Shown: positions 8,780 to 17,491 of the stretch, piece after piece | Layout of the letters: every line of letters begins with the position of its first letter | How positions within the stretch are numbered: position 1 is the stretch's first letter | Assembly (NCBI GenBank): GCA_017503805.1 | Contig: JAFVSJ010000017.1 | Location: 1-64,000, forward strand | Direction: 5' to 3' | DNA length: 64,000 nucleotides | Source: Tidjanibacter sp. | GTDB lineage: Bacteria; Bacteroidota; Bacteroidia; Bacteroidales; Rikenellaceae | Notes under the pieces: model-generated | Seen by the model: only the letters and a program-made list of their open reading frames with translations | Told to the model about the DNA's origin: nothing | The model's database searches: none | Position numbers and translations under genes: made by a program

Positions 8780-11113
8780 ATGAAAAACTTAAACTATTCA
8801 CTACGCTACTTGCTGAAAAATCGTGGCAACTCCCTTACACGCCTTGCATCGCTTGCGTTGGGGCTGATTGTGGCCTTGCTAATCTGTTCCTATGTCGGCA
8901 TAAACCTCTCGTATGGTCGTTTCTTCCCCGACCGCAAGCGGGTCTATAAGATGTTCGAGAACTCGGCACAATTCGGTATCAGTCAGGCAATGCTACAGCC
9001 TATAGCGCCGACACTTGCAGAGGTTATCCCTCAAATTGAGGCTGCCACACACCATTTCGACCGCTTAATGCAGATTAAGGTCGGCGATATTCCGGTGGAT
9101 TATCGCTACTTGAATGTGGGTGGCGACTTCTTTACCGTCTTGGACTTCGGTGTTATCAGTGGCGACCCTAAACGCATACTATCTGACGAGGGATTGGCAA
9201 ATAACGAGGTGATGATCTCCGAGCGTTTGGCTACGACGCTATTCTGCAATAGCGACCCGTTAGGTAAGATTCTCACGACGACATCGGGCAAGGAGTATGT
9301 TGTTGGTGGCGTATTCCACACACCGCCCGTAACGAACCCCTTGGGCGATTTCGATGTGGTCGATTACCTGCCTTTTGACCCTGCCACGGCAAATTGGCAA
9401 GGTGACGACAGCTATCCCACCTACATAAAGCTACGCAAGGGGGCAACCATCGAAGAGGTTGAGCAGGAGGTTGCCAAGTTCGTTGCCGATAACGAGATGC
9501 TGAAACTTATGGTCAAGATGTGGCAGGCAGAGTTCTTCTTTGTGCCGATTGAGGATGCCTATTATGTTGATAATAATTTGCGCACGACACAGACCATATA
9601 TGGTATTTTGGCAGTGTTGGCACTCCTTGTGGCTACGCTCAACTATGTCCTGCTGACCCTCTCATCGCTCTCACAGCGCAGTCGCACGATGGCTATGCTG
9701 CGTTGCAATGGTGCCACTCACGGAGATATCTTCCGTATGCTACTCGGCGAAACGCTGATTATGATTGTGGCCTCCATTCTTTTGGCTCTATTCGTACTGC
9801 TCTGCTTGCATCAGGAGATTTACCAACTGCTCGGCTACAACTTATCACAGCTCTTTGCCGTTGAGCGTATCTGGATACCCGTAATGGTATGTATCGTATC
9901 TTTCCTTATTGCGGGTTTGATTCCTGCGGCTCTCTACTCGCGCGTTAAGATGAGTTATGCTTTCCGTCGTGGCTCGGATAATCGCACTTGGTGGAAACGC
10001 ATACTACTCTTCGTGCAGGTGGCCTGTACGACGGGAGTTACTTGTTTTCTGCTTATTACCGCACAGCAGTCGGAGTATGTGACGAAGGCCGATTTGGGCT
10101 ATGAGTATGACCGAGTGGTGACAATGAACTACCCTGCCACCCCCTCGCAACGCTCAACGATGGTCGAAGAGCTCGAACGACTGCCCTTTGTCGAGAGTGT
10201 GGGCCACTCCGTGCAGTACCCTATATGGGGCTATTTTGGCAACCCGATATTCGATGTGGAGAAGAGGGAGATTCTCTTCTCGTGCCGCTTCGAGTACTTT
10301 GATGAGGCCTACATCGAGACTATGGGAATGGAGATTGTCGCCGGACGAAACTTTACCACACAAGATGCGCTTACCAAGACGCTCGTAAATGAGGAGTTTG
10401 TTCGCCAGCACGGTTGGACTATCGAAGAGGCCGTTGGTAAGCAATACTTCCAGAACGGAGGATGGCGTGAGGTCGTGGGTGTTATTCGTGACTTTACGCA
10501 GGCGGGAGGCTATGTGATGCCACTCACCGTATATCGCACTGCGTGTTTGGTGGAGGAGAACAAGGAGATGCCTTTGCAACTCAACGTCCGTCTAACGGAG
10601 CTCACAACCGAGAACATTAAGGCTCTTGATGAGGTCATCGCCAAAAACTACCACGCAAAATGGGAGTATCAACTCATATCCTATACCGACAGAGTAAAAG
10701 ATCGCTTTGTGTCGCGTGAGAGTATGCGTGACAATGTACTTTTGGTAAGCATCGTAACGCTCATTATCTCGCTCATCGGACTTGTCGGTTATCTCGCAGG
10801 CGAGATGGCTCGCCGCCGCAAGGAGATAGCTATCCGCAAGGTAAACGGGGCTACGACGTCGCAGGTGCTTAGCCTATTGAGTCTCAATATCTCGTGGGTT
10901 GTTATTCCAGCAGTCATAACAGGCATAGCAGGTGCTGTATGGGGCGGAATGAAATACCTTGAACTGCTCGAAACTATGTGCGAGCCTTTGGCTTGGTGGA
11001 TTTTTGCTATCGGAGCAGCGGTTGTGATGGTCATTGTATATGTGATACTTATCATCCGCACTTGGCGCACGGCCAATACCAACCCGATTGATATGATTAA
11101 AATGGAAAATTAA
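8780..11113 (+). CDS. MacB/FtsX-type ABC transporter permease (second of three)
   Basis: A 777-residue permease of the same two-half FtsX layout: helix near 19-42 (LASLALGLIVALLICSYVGI), a periplasmic domain, a three-helix block from about 270 (GILAVLALLVATLNYVLLTL), a fifth helix near 410, a second periplasmic domain and three C-terminal helices. The conserved cytoplasmic motif after the penultimate block reads EMARRRKEIAIRKVNGAT. It is more divergent than permeases one and three, which resemble each other. The ATG at 8780 follows the hairpin gap; the next permease begins 13 bases after its stop. Confidence 0.9.
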   Translation: MKNLNYSLRYLLKNRGNSLTRLASLALGLIVALLICSYVGINLSYGRFFPDRKRVYKMFENSAQFGISQAMLQPIAPTLAEVIPQIEAATHHFDRLMQIKVGDIPVDYRYLNVGGDFFTVLDFGVISGDPKRILSDEGLANNEVMISERLATTLFCNSDPLGKILTTTSGKEYVVGGVFHTPPVTNPLGDFDVVDYLPFDPATANWQGDDSYPTYIKLRKGATIEEVEQEVAKFVADNEMLKLMVKMWQAEFFFVPIEDAYYVDNNLRTTQTIYGILAVLALLVATLNYVLLTLSSLSQRSRTMAMLRCNGATHGDIFRMLLGETLIMIVASILLALFVLLCLHQEIYQLLGYNLSQLFAVERIWIPVMVCIVSFLIAGLIPAALYSRVKMSYAFRRGSDNRTWWKRILLFVQVACTTGVTCFLLITAQQSEYVTKADLGYEYDRVVTMNYPATPSQRSTMVEELERLPFVESVGHSVQYPIWGYFGNPIFDVEKREILFSCRFEYFDEAYIETMGMEIVAGRNFTTQDALTKTLVNEEFVRQHGWTIEEAVGKQYFQNGGWREVVGVIRDFTQAGGYVMPLTVYRTACLVEENKEMPLQLNVRLTELTTENIKALDEVIAKNYHAKWEYQLISYTDRVKDRFVSRESMRDNVLLVSIVTLIISLIGLVGYLAGEMARRRKEIAIRKVNGATTSQVLSLLSLNISWVVIPAVITGIAGAVWGGMKYLELLETMCEPLAWWIFAIGAAVVMVIVYVILIIRTWRTANTNPIDMIKMEN

Positions 11114-11126
11114 AAACTCAAACAAT

Positions 11127-13544
11127 ATGAAAATAGCTTTCAAAAATTTCTTGATGACGCTCAAGCGTTACAAGGTCGCATCGCTGCTTAATGTGCTCGG
11201 TTTGACCCTCGCCTTCGTGGCGTTCTACATCATCGCTTCGCAGGTCTATTACTCGATTTCCTACAACCGACCAATCAAGGACTCCGACCGCATATATCTC
11301 GTCTCAGCCGAGTGGGGCTCTTCAAGAATGGGTGATGCAGAGGAGTCGTGGTCGCTCAACTGCCCCCAGCCGGTAAGTTATGAGACTAAGGAGCTTTGCC
11401 CCGATGTGGAGCTTATGGCTTCGATGCGCCCCTCTGCGGACTATCAGCGTGTATGGGTTAAGCGCGACAGCTACAACTTCGACAAGTTTGATATCGGCGT
11501 TCATCTCGGCAATGCAAATGTCGTTGAGCTCTTTAATTTTGAGGCAGTGGCGGGTGATCTGAGCAGGGTTGTCGAGCCTAATACGGTGGTTGTCGCCGAG
11601 TCGACTGCCAAGCAGATGGGCATTGGCGTGGGCGATGATATATGGCTCGAAGGTGGCGAGTGGCACAACGATGGCAAGCCCACGGAGCCACAACAAGTGG
11701 TTGCTATATACAAGGATTTTCCGAAAAACAGTTTCCTGCACCATCGTAAAATCTTCCAAAACGACAACCTCGCACAGGGTCAGACTAACAACAATTGGAA
11801 CTACTCCTGCTTCGTGCGCCTCAAAGAGGAAGCCGACACCGAGGCTTTCTGTCGCATCTGGAGCGATCAGTATGCCAAGTGGTTCTTGGCTATGGTTGAG
11901 GAGTTTAAGAGGGAGTACCCCGAAGAGGAGGATTTCTTCGAGGAGGGCGATGAGCAACAGCCCGTGCGCCTAATACGACTCGACAAGATGTACTATGAGT
12001 CGAATATTGAGACCTACGACAACTACTACTTTGCGTTTGGCACAAAGGCGACAACAGCCACATTGGCAATTATCGGGTTGGTTATCGTCGTCATCGCCTT
12101 TATCAACTTCGTAAACTTCTTCTTTGCCCTTGTGCCTGTGCGTATGCGCGCAGTGAATATTTGCAAAGTATTCGGCGCGAGTCAAGGTACACTGCGTTGG
12201 AACTTCCTCTTTGAGGCAATCGGTTTGGTGCTTATATCTATGGCTCTTACCTTCTACCTGATGATAGCCATTCAGGAGAGCTTTATTACGCACTTTGTTA
12301 CCTCGTCGTTGGCGCTCTCGGACAATCTGCCCGTAATCGTGGTAATGGTTGTGCTTATGATACTACTTGCGGTTGTGGCAGCACTCTATCCTGCATTTTA
12401 CATCACTCGCTTCAATGCTTCGTTAGGTGTTAAGGGCGGCTTTGCACAGTCGGCTGCGGGTCGTAGATTGCGCTCTATAATGGTTGGCGTTCAATTTACG
12501 GTAGCGATGGTGCTGATTATCATCACTGGCGTATTCTTTCTCCAATATCGCTATATGATAAACTACGATATTGGCTTTGACCGCTCAAATATTGTAACCT
12601 TTGCCGACTATGACCTTACGCCTAAGGCTGAAACTATCATCGAGCGATTGCAACAGCATCCCGATGTAAAGGATGTTACCGCTTCGAGAATGAGTCTATT
12701 CCACTGTATGCAGGGATGGGGTCGCGAGTACGACGGCCATACATTTATGCTTATGGCAAATGAGGTTAGATGGAACTTCCTCGACTTCTTCGGCTTCGAG
12801 CTTGTCGATGGTGAGGGATTCACTCCTTCGTCGGCCGAGAGAAAGGAGATTATCATAATGCGCCAACTCCACCTTGATACGGGCTACCCACTCGGAATGA
12901 ATAGCGGAAGCGACTACAACACAATCGGCATTATGAAGGATGTGCGCCTTAGTTCGGTGGCACAACCTAATCAGTATCACTCATTCTACTGCGGTGATGA
13001 GCCTGGATTCTTCTATGTCCGCTTGATTGAGGGGGCTGATGTCAAGGCATTTGCCAAGTATGTAAAGGAGCTGACCAAGGAGTTCTCTCCTCTCGGCGAG
13101 GGTGCAGACCTCTACTACCTCAATCAGTGGGTTGAGATGCTCTACCAGACAACCAAACAACAGCTCGTTACAATAGGTATGTTTGCCATTTTAGCTATCA
13201 TAATTGCTCTGATGGGAGTCTTCGGTATTGTGATGTTCGAGACGCAGCACCGCCGCTCGGAGATTGCCGTTCGCAAGGTCTATGGCGCAACGACACGCCA
13301 GATTGTCGAGATGCTTAACCTGCGTTATGTATGGATTGTCGGAGGTTGCTTTGTGGTGGCAGCACCTGTGGCGTGGTACATCACCTCGCTCTGGCTGGAG
13401 TCGTTCGCCAACCGCATTGCACAGCCTTGGTGGCTCTATATCGCAGCCCTCGTGATTGTCCTCGCCGTAACGGTCGGCCTTGTAACCCTCCGCTCGTGGA
13501 AGGCTGCTACCGAGAATCCCGCTGATGTGGTGAAGAGTAACTAA
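11127..13544 (+). CDS. MacB/FtsX-type ABC transporter permease (third of three)
   Basis: An 805-residue permease resembling the first one of the operon, sharing the N-terminal helix pattern (LNVLGLTLAFVAFYIIASQV) and the block AFINFVNFFFALVPVRMRAV, followed by KVFGA and NFLFEA(I)GL. Two periplasmic domains and eight predicted helices are visible; there is no Walker motif. The C-terminal cytoplasmic loop reads FETQHRRSEIAVRKVYGAT, the coupling-helix region of the family. It is the last gene of the six-gene export operon; no hairpin terminator is obvious directly after the stop. Cargo is unknown; peptides, lipids or antimicrobials are known for relatives. Confidence 0.9.
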   Translation: MKIAFKNFLMTLKRYKVASLLNVLGLTLAFVAFYIIASQVYYSISYNRPIKDSDRIYLVSAEWGSSRMGDAEESWSLNCPQPVSYETKELCPDVELMASMRPSADYQRVWVKRDSYNFDKFDIGVHLGNANVVELFNFEAVAGDLSRVVEPNTVVVAESTAKQMGIGVGDDIWLEGGEWHNDGKPTEPQQVVAIYKDFPKNSFLHHRKIFQNDNLAQGQTNNNWNYSCFVRLKEEADTEAFCRIWSDQYAKWFLAMVEEFKREYPEEEDFFEEGDEQQPVRLIRLDKMYYESNIETYDNYYFAFGTKATTATLAIIGLVIVVIAFINFVNFFFALVPVRMRAVNICKVFGASQGTLRWNFLFEAIGLVLISMALTFYLMIAIQESFITHFVTSSLALSDNLPVIVVMVVLMILLAVVAALYPAFYITRFNASLGVKGGFAQSAAGRRLRSIMVGVQFTVAMVLIIITGVFFLQYRYMINYDIGFDRSNIVTFADYDLTPKAETIIERLQQHPDVKDVTASRMSLFHCMQGWGREYDGHTFMLMANEVRWNFLDFFGFELVDGEGFTPSSAERKEIIIMRQLHLDTGYPLGMNSGSDYNTIGIMKDVRLSSVAQPNQYHSFYCGDEPGFFYVRLIEGADVKAFAKYVKELTKEFSPLGEGADLYYLNQWVEMLYQTTKQQLVTIGMFAILAIIIALMGVFGIVMFETQHRRSEIAVRKVYGATTRQIVEMLNLRYVWIVGGCFVVAAPVAWYITSLWLESFANRIAQPWWLYIAALVIVLAVTVGLVTLRSWKAATENPADVVKSN

Positions 13545-13579
13545 TTATTATCCCTCCACGACTCTTTCCTGCCCGAAAA

Positions 13580-13610
13580 TTTGGAAAATTCGTGGGGGGG
13601 GGTAAATTTG
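13580..13610 (+). promoter_or_regulatory. Bacteroidota-type promoter with a nine-G spacer tract
   Basis: TTTG at 13580-13583 and TAAATTTG at 13603-13610 are separated by exactly 19 bases, matching the -33/-7 consensus. The spacer contains nine consecutive G (13594-13602). Start of transcription is expected near 13617, about 60 bases before the ATG at 13680. Slippage in the G tract would alter spacing, so expression could be phase variable; that is inference. Confidence 0.65.
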
Positions 13611-13679
13611 CATAGCAAAACAATAGAGTGGCTTAAAATCAACATAAAGACCATTTAACACTTTTTAGCTATAACAACT

Positions 13680-14069
13680 ATGAAACAGAACTTACTAATC
13701 TCAATCTATCAAGTTGTAGCTGTGGCATTATGCACATTGATGATCGCTAATATCGATCTCGATGCAGAGCTGTTGCGCATAACCGCCTATATTGTGGCTG
13801 CAATGTTGCCTCTTAACATATTGGTTATAGCCCTATGTTGGAAACGATTTGGCCTTGCCTTGCGATTCCGCATTACGGAGGCTATACTGCTAATTGCAAG
13901 TGCATTCACACCATTAGTGTCGTACTATACATTTATTGGCGATAACACCGTATTGCCCGTTGCAACATCGAAACTTGTATTGCTGTATGCTATGGGTCAG
14001 GTGTCGTGGTGCTTGGCTGTATACATCCTTCCCGACTTGGTAGGTAAGCTTCGAGAGAAAAGATATTAA
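13680..14069 (+). CDS. small four-helix membrane protein, unknown function
   Basis: A 129-residue protein I do not recognise. It contains four hydrophobic stretches, at about 5-22, 33-52, 63-82 and 95-115, separated by short polar loops with single Arg or Lys residues (CWKRFG, RFRITEA), so most of the protein is membrane-embedded. The C-terminus is basic (KLREKRY). It has its own promoter with the G tract and is followed after 17 bases by a lipoprotein gene, so the two are probably cotranscribed. No catalytic motif is visible. Confidence 0.7.
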   Translation: MKQNLLISIYQVVAVALCTLMIANIDLDAELLRITAYIVAAMLPLNILVIALCWKRFGLALRFRITEAILLIASAFTPLVSYYTFIGDNTVLPVATSKLVLLYAMGQVSWCLAVYILPDLVGKLREKRY

Positions 14070-14086
14070 TTACAAAGTATTACACT

Positions 14087-14917
14087 ATGAAAAGATTTAT
14101 TTTGTGCCTTGTGGCAATTGTTGCAGCGAGTGTGATGACCTCGTGCGAATTGGATGTTGAGGTGAATGGTAAAGATGTGGTACTCTCGAACATCACGATA
14201 GAGTGTATCGACGAGACAACAATTAGCAACAATACAAGTGGAAATAAGCCATTTACGAAGCACACATATATATGTCGCGGCTCTATCTGTGGCTATGACG
14301 GGGTGTGCTACATTCGGGTGTTGCACAACAATTTTATCGTGCACAACAATCACGAACTTATCATTGCAGGCGATGTTATGCCTTTTGAGTTTACCTTTGC
14401 TCCCGAATGGGAATACCTCGATGAACTATATCTTAACTTTACTATCGAGGTGTACGACGAGGATTGCGACACTCTTCTCTGCAAAACCACAGTTGTCGCA
14501 ACTAAACATCCCGACGCGCCAGCGGCAGAGCCAACAGATATAGCATATAAGGAGTACACTCTATACGGCTCATCGTGCGATTGGAATTTGCCAGATGACT
14601 ATAACAATGTTATTGTAGTCGATAGTGACGAGGAACTTGCACGCTACATCACCTCAGAATCGGGCGAGAGTTACCCGACAGTCGATTTCTCGAAGTACAC
14701 GATGATTATAGCTCACGGTTACAGCCTGAATGGTATATCGGAGAAGCGCATCGATAGTTTCCAAAGAGTATCTGCTTCGGAGATTGCTCTTAACATATCA
14801 ATTTATCGTAATATGGCTGATGTGGTAGAGCCTTGGACTATTGCCCTACTTGTCGATAAGTGGGACAGACTATACAACATCGTACTTAATGTAGATATGA
14901 GAGAGGTTATTAGCTAA
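14087..14917 (+). CDS. hypothetical lipoprotein
   Basis: A 276-residue predicted lipoprotein. The signal sequence ends in a lipobox (ASVMTSC, Cys at about residue 20) followed by acidic residues (ELDVEVN), a context that in Bacteroidota often leads to outer-membrane or surface location. The middle part has alternating beta-strand-like segments (HELIIAGDVMPFEFTF, LYLNFTIEVYDED) suggesting a beta-sandwich. After a Pro/Ala-rich linker near residue 145 there is a second domain to the C-terminus (KEYTLYGSSCDWNL and onward). It lies 17 bases after the small membrane protein gene. No function can be assigned. Confidence 0.75.
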   Translation: MKRFILCLVAIVAASVMTSCELDVEVNGKDVVLSNITIECIDETTISNNTSGNKPFTKHTYICRGSICGYDGVCYIRVLHNNFIVHNNHELIIAGDVMPFEFTFAPEWEYLDELYLNFTIEVYDEDCDTLLCKTTVVATKHPDAPAAEPTDIAYKEYTLYGSSCDWNLPDDYNNVIVVDSDEELARYITSESGESYPTVDFSKYTMIIAHGYSLNGISEKRIDSFQRVSASEIALNISIYRNMADVVEPWTIALLVDKWDRLYNIVLNVDMREVIS

Positions 14918-14978
14918 CAGCAATCTTGCCTTGTGTGGTTTTAATTACACTCTAACACTTTTCCCCACATAAATTGTG

Positions 14979-15080
14979 TAATTTTGTTCCGCAGATGGAT
15001 AGACTAACTTTAATAAAAGAGATAACATAATAAATAACAATGGCGACTGCTCAATACACCGAGTAGTCGCCATTGCTTTT
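14979..15080 (+). ncRNA. candidate small RNA or leaderless remnant ending in a terminator
   Basis: TAATTTTG at 14979-14986 matches the -7 consensus, and a strong hairpin with T-run ends near 15080, which would give a transcript of about 85 bases with no long open frame. The -33 element is not convincing. It may simply be a chance -7 match in front of the convergent terminator. Confidence 0.25.
15039..15078. terminator. bidirectional terminator between the lipoprotein gene and catalase
   Basis: AATGGCGACT (15039-15048) and AGTCGCCATT (15065-15074) form a perfect 10-bp stem, with a further three-base pairing inside. GCTTTT follows on the plus strand, and a T-rich run (TTGTTATTTATT) on the minus strand. 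It lies between convergent genes and would stop both. Confidence 0.8.
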
Positions 15081-15096
15081 AAGTATCGTATCTTTC

Positions 15097-16599
15097 TTAC
15101 CTCCAATCCCACGCGGGGTGTGCGGGGTCTTCGGCGGTGAGTGCCTCGGCAAGCGAGAGCCCCAAGGCCTTTGCTACACATTCGCCATACGATGGGTCGG
15201 CACGGTGGCAGTTGCGAATATGGCGTTGTTTTATAAACACCTCCGCATCACCCATCGCTCGAGCCGTATTCTCGCAAGTGGCTTGTTTGTCATCTTTAGA
15301 CATCAGTCTCCACAGCTTGCCCGGCTGGGTGAAATAATCGCTATCGAGTTCGCGCTCGTCGTAATTGTAGACCTCGCCCGACACCAATAATGGCGGCTCT
15401 TTGAGGTCTGGCTGATCTTGCCACTCACCATAGCTATTAGGTTCGTAGGATATGGTGCGACCAGAGTTACCATCCGTACGCATCTGCCCGTCGCGATGAT
15501 AGGAGTGGTAGGGACATCGGGGCTTGTTGATAGGAATCAGGTGGTGATTTACACCCAGGCGGTAGCGTTGCGCATCGCCGTATGAGAAGAGTCGCCCTTG
15601 CAGCATCTTATCGGGCGAGAAACCGATGCCGTCGATGATGTTCATCGGGTTGAACGCCGCCTGCTCGGTCTCTGCAAAGAAGTTTTCGGGGTTGCGATTA
15701 AGTTCCAATATGCCCACGTCGTGCAGAGGGAAATCGCCGTGATACCACACTTTTGTGAGGTCGAAGGGGTTGAGATGGTACTCCCTCGCCTGCTCCTCCG
15801 TCATCAGTTGTACCTGCATCAACCAGCGCGGGTAGTCGCCACGCTCAATTGCCTCAAACAGGTCGCGCTGGTGCGACTCCCTATCTTTGGCTATCACAGC
15901 CTCTGCCTCTGCATCGGTCAAGTTCTTGATGCCCTGCAAAGTGCGCAGATGAAACTTCACCCAAGTGCGGCGATTGTCGGCATTGATAAAGCTATAAGTG
16001 TGGCTACCAAATCCGTGCATATGACGGAAAGAGAATGGGATACCTCGAGGGGACATCGTGATAGTCACCTGATGCAATGCTTCAGGCAGCAAAGTCCAGA
16101 AATCCCAATTGCTATTTGCCGAGCGCATCCCTGTTCGAGGGTCACGCTTTATGGCGTGGTTGAGGTCGGGAAACTTCAGGGGGTCTCGCAAGAAGAATAC
16201 GGGTGTATTGTTGCCCACCAAGTCCCAATTGCCTGTTTCGGTGTAGAACTTCATCGCAAAGCCACGAATATCACGCTCTGCATCGGCTGCACCACGCTCA
16301 CCCGCAACGGTGGAGAAACGTACAAAGCAGTCGGTCTTTTTACCCACTTCGGAGAAGATTGAGGCTCGTGTGTAGGCCGTGATGTCGTGAGTAACGGTGA
16401 ATGTTCCGTAGGCTCCCGAGCCCTTGGCGTGCATACGCCGTTCGGGGATTACCTCCCTATCGAAGTGGGCAAGTTTCTCGGTAAACCAGGGGTCCTGAAG
16501 AGTTACCGGCCCTCGTGTTCCTGCGGTCTGTGTGTTTTGATTATCGGCAATGGCTCTACCATTCTCCGCCGTCAGGTGCTTTTTATTGTTCTGTTTCAT
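15097..16599 (-). CDS. katA: catalase (heme, clade-3 small subunit type)
   Basis: A 500-residue monofunctional heme catalase converting hydrogen peroxide to water and oxygen. The distal His is His57 in [12 protein letters not shown]; the distal Asn lies in [14 protein letters not shown]; the proximal heme Tyr is in [14 protein letters not shown]. The N-terminus [22 protein letters not shown] is typical of small-subunit bacterial catalases and carries no signal peptide, so the enzyme is cytoplasmic. I chose the ATG at 16597-16599; the open frame extends 111 codons upstream through the divergent intergenic region but lacks family similarity there. The symbol is by family; some Bacteroides call it katB. 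Confidence 0.95.
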   Translation of the reverse strand: MKQNNKKHLTAENGRAIADNQNTQTAGTRGPVTLQDPWFTEKLAHFDREVIPERRMHAKGSGAYGTFTVTHDITAYTRASIFSEVGKKTDCFVRFSTVAGERGAADAERDIRGFAMKFYTETGNWDLVGNNTPVFFLRDPLKFPDLNHAIKRDPRTGMRSANSNWDFWTLLPEALHQVTITMSPRGIPFSFRHMHGFGSHTYSFINADNRRTWVKFHLRTLQGIKNLTDAEAEAVIAKDRESHQRDLFEAIERGDYPRWLMQVQLMTEEQAREYHLNPFDLTKVWYHGDFPLHDVGILELNRNPENFFAETEQAAFNPMNIIDGIGFSPDKMLQGRLFSYGDAQRYRLGVNHHLIPINKPRCPYHSYHRDGQMRTDGNSGRTISYEPNSYGEWQDQPDLKEPPLLVSGEVYNYDERELDSDYFTQPGKLWRLMSKDDKQATCENTARAMGDAEVFIKQRHIRNCHRADPSYGECVAKALGLSLAEALTAEDPAHPAWDWR

Positions 16600-16674
16600 A
16601 ATGCAAATTTGTAGGTAACTGCAAGCAAATACCCAAAATTGTGCCAGAGGAGTAGCTTTCAACGATTTTTTAGC

Positions 16675-16682
16675 TACATTTG
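16675..16682 (+). promoter_or_regulatory. -7 promoter element before the DUF6624-like gene
   Basis: TACATTTG matches the TAnnTTTG consensus and ends 23 bases before the ATG at 16706. The -33 region is weak (TTTC-like). The region is shared with the divergent catalase gene, for which no clear -7 element was found. Confidence 0.4.
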
Positions 16683-16705
16683 TATAGTTGGACAAAACGA
16701 ATAGT

Positions 16706-17377
16706 ATGAAACAAATAGCAGTTATAGTATTATCTCTTCTAATCGTTGCCTGTGGCGGCACGAGATCGACCGACAAACTGCTGGCCGAAGTGCGGGAGAA
16801 AGACCAAAGCGTTCGCCAACAGATGGTAGCCCTCAGCAAAGCGATAGCCACAGATGATAGCGAAGAGCTGATAGATTCACTCATCCTCTCCTGCGAGCTG
16901 ATGGATCGTGTAGATAAAGAGAATATGGCCATTGTGGATAGTCTACTACAAAGCGGAGTCCCCGCAGGTTTGACGGCCGACTCCTATTCGACTATTTGGA
17001 TTGTGATAGACCATTCAACGTTAGAAAAGCAGAAACAATATCTTCCCATTGTCGAACAAATGGCATCCAAGAACCTAATAGATGCGAGCGACTATGTGAC
17101 ACTGTGCGATAGAGTGGCGATGAAACGCAATCGCCCACAACGCTATGGGACACAGAGCGTTTAGTTTGGCACACCTGACTCATTAAAGCTATACATTTAC
17201 CCTGTAGAAGCCCCCGACCAACTTGACTCATTAAGGGCCACGGTCGGCCTGTCGCCTATGGCCGAATATATTGAGCTTCTCACCACAACTATGGGCATCG
17301 AGGCAAGATATATTCCCACGCTGACCGTGGAGGGTCTCAACCACCTGAAAGACCAAGTGACCGCCGCCACGGAATAG
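16706..17377 (+). pseudogene. DUF6624-like lipoprotein gene interrupted by an in-frame TAG
   Basis: The frame from the ATG at 16706 encodes a lipoprotein signal ([18 protein letters not shown], lipobox LIVAC), a helical region and a domain resembling DUF6624, reaching the family landmark NRPQRYGTQ. Immediately after (TQSV) comes TAG at 17162-17164. Translation in the same frame then continues open for 70 codons to TAG at 17375-17377 and gives LYIYPVEAPDQLDSLRATVG and SPMAEYIELL, which is what the family normally has after YGTQ. So a single nonsense codon, not a frameshift, splits the gene. Either this is a recent pseudogene, a 152-residue truncated product is made, or the stop is read through. 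Family assignment is from memory of the motif. Confidence 0.7.
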
Positions 17378-17475
17378 GCATAGTCATACTCACACCCATA
17401 ATGGTTTAACTCATCAAAATCACTGAATTATCTAATTATTAAAAATAATGTATTTCAATTCTCGATACAAATAGG

Positions 17476-17483
17476 TATCTTTG
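17476..17483 (+). promoter_or_regulatory. -7 element directly before the flavoprotein gene
   Basis: TATCTTTG matches the -7 consensus; a TTTC stands 19 bases upstream as a three-of-four -33 match. Transcription would start at about 17489-17491, next to the ATG at 17492, so the message may be leaderless or nearly so. Confidence 0.5.
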
Positions 17484-17491
17484 CGGCAATT

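Noticed and set aside
16600..16932. Long N-terminal extension of catalase
   Set aside because: It overlaps the divergent lipoprotein gene and its promoter and has no similarity to catalases, which begin near [14 protein letters not shown].
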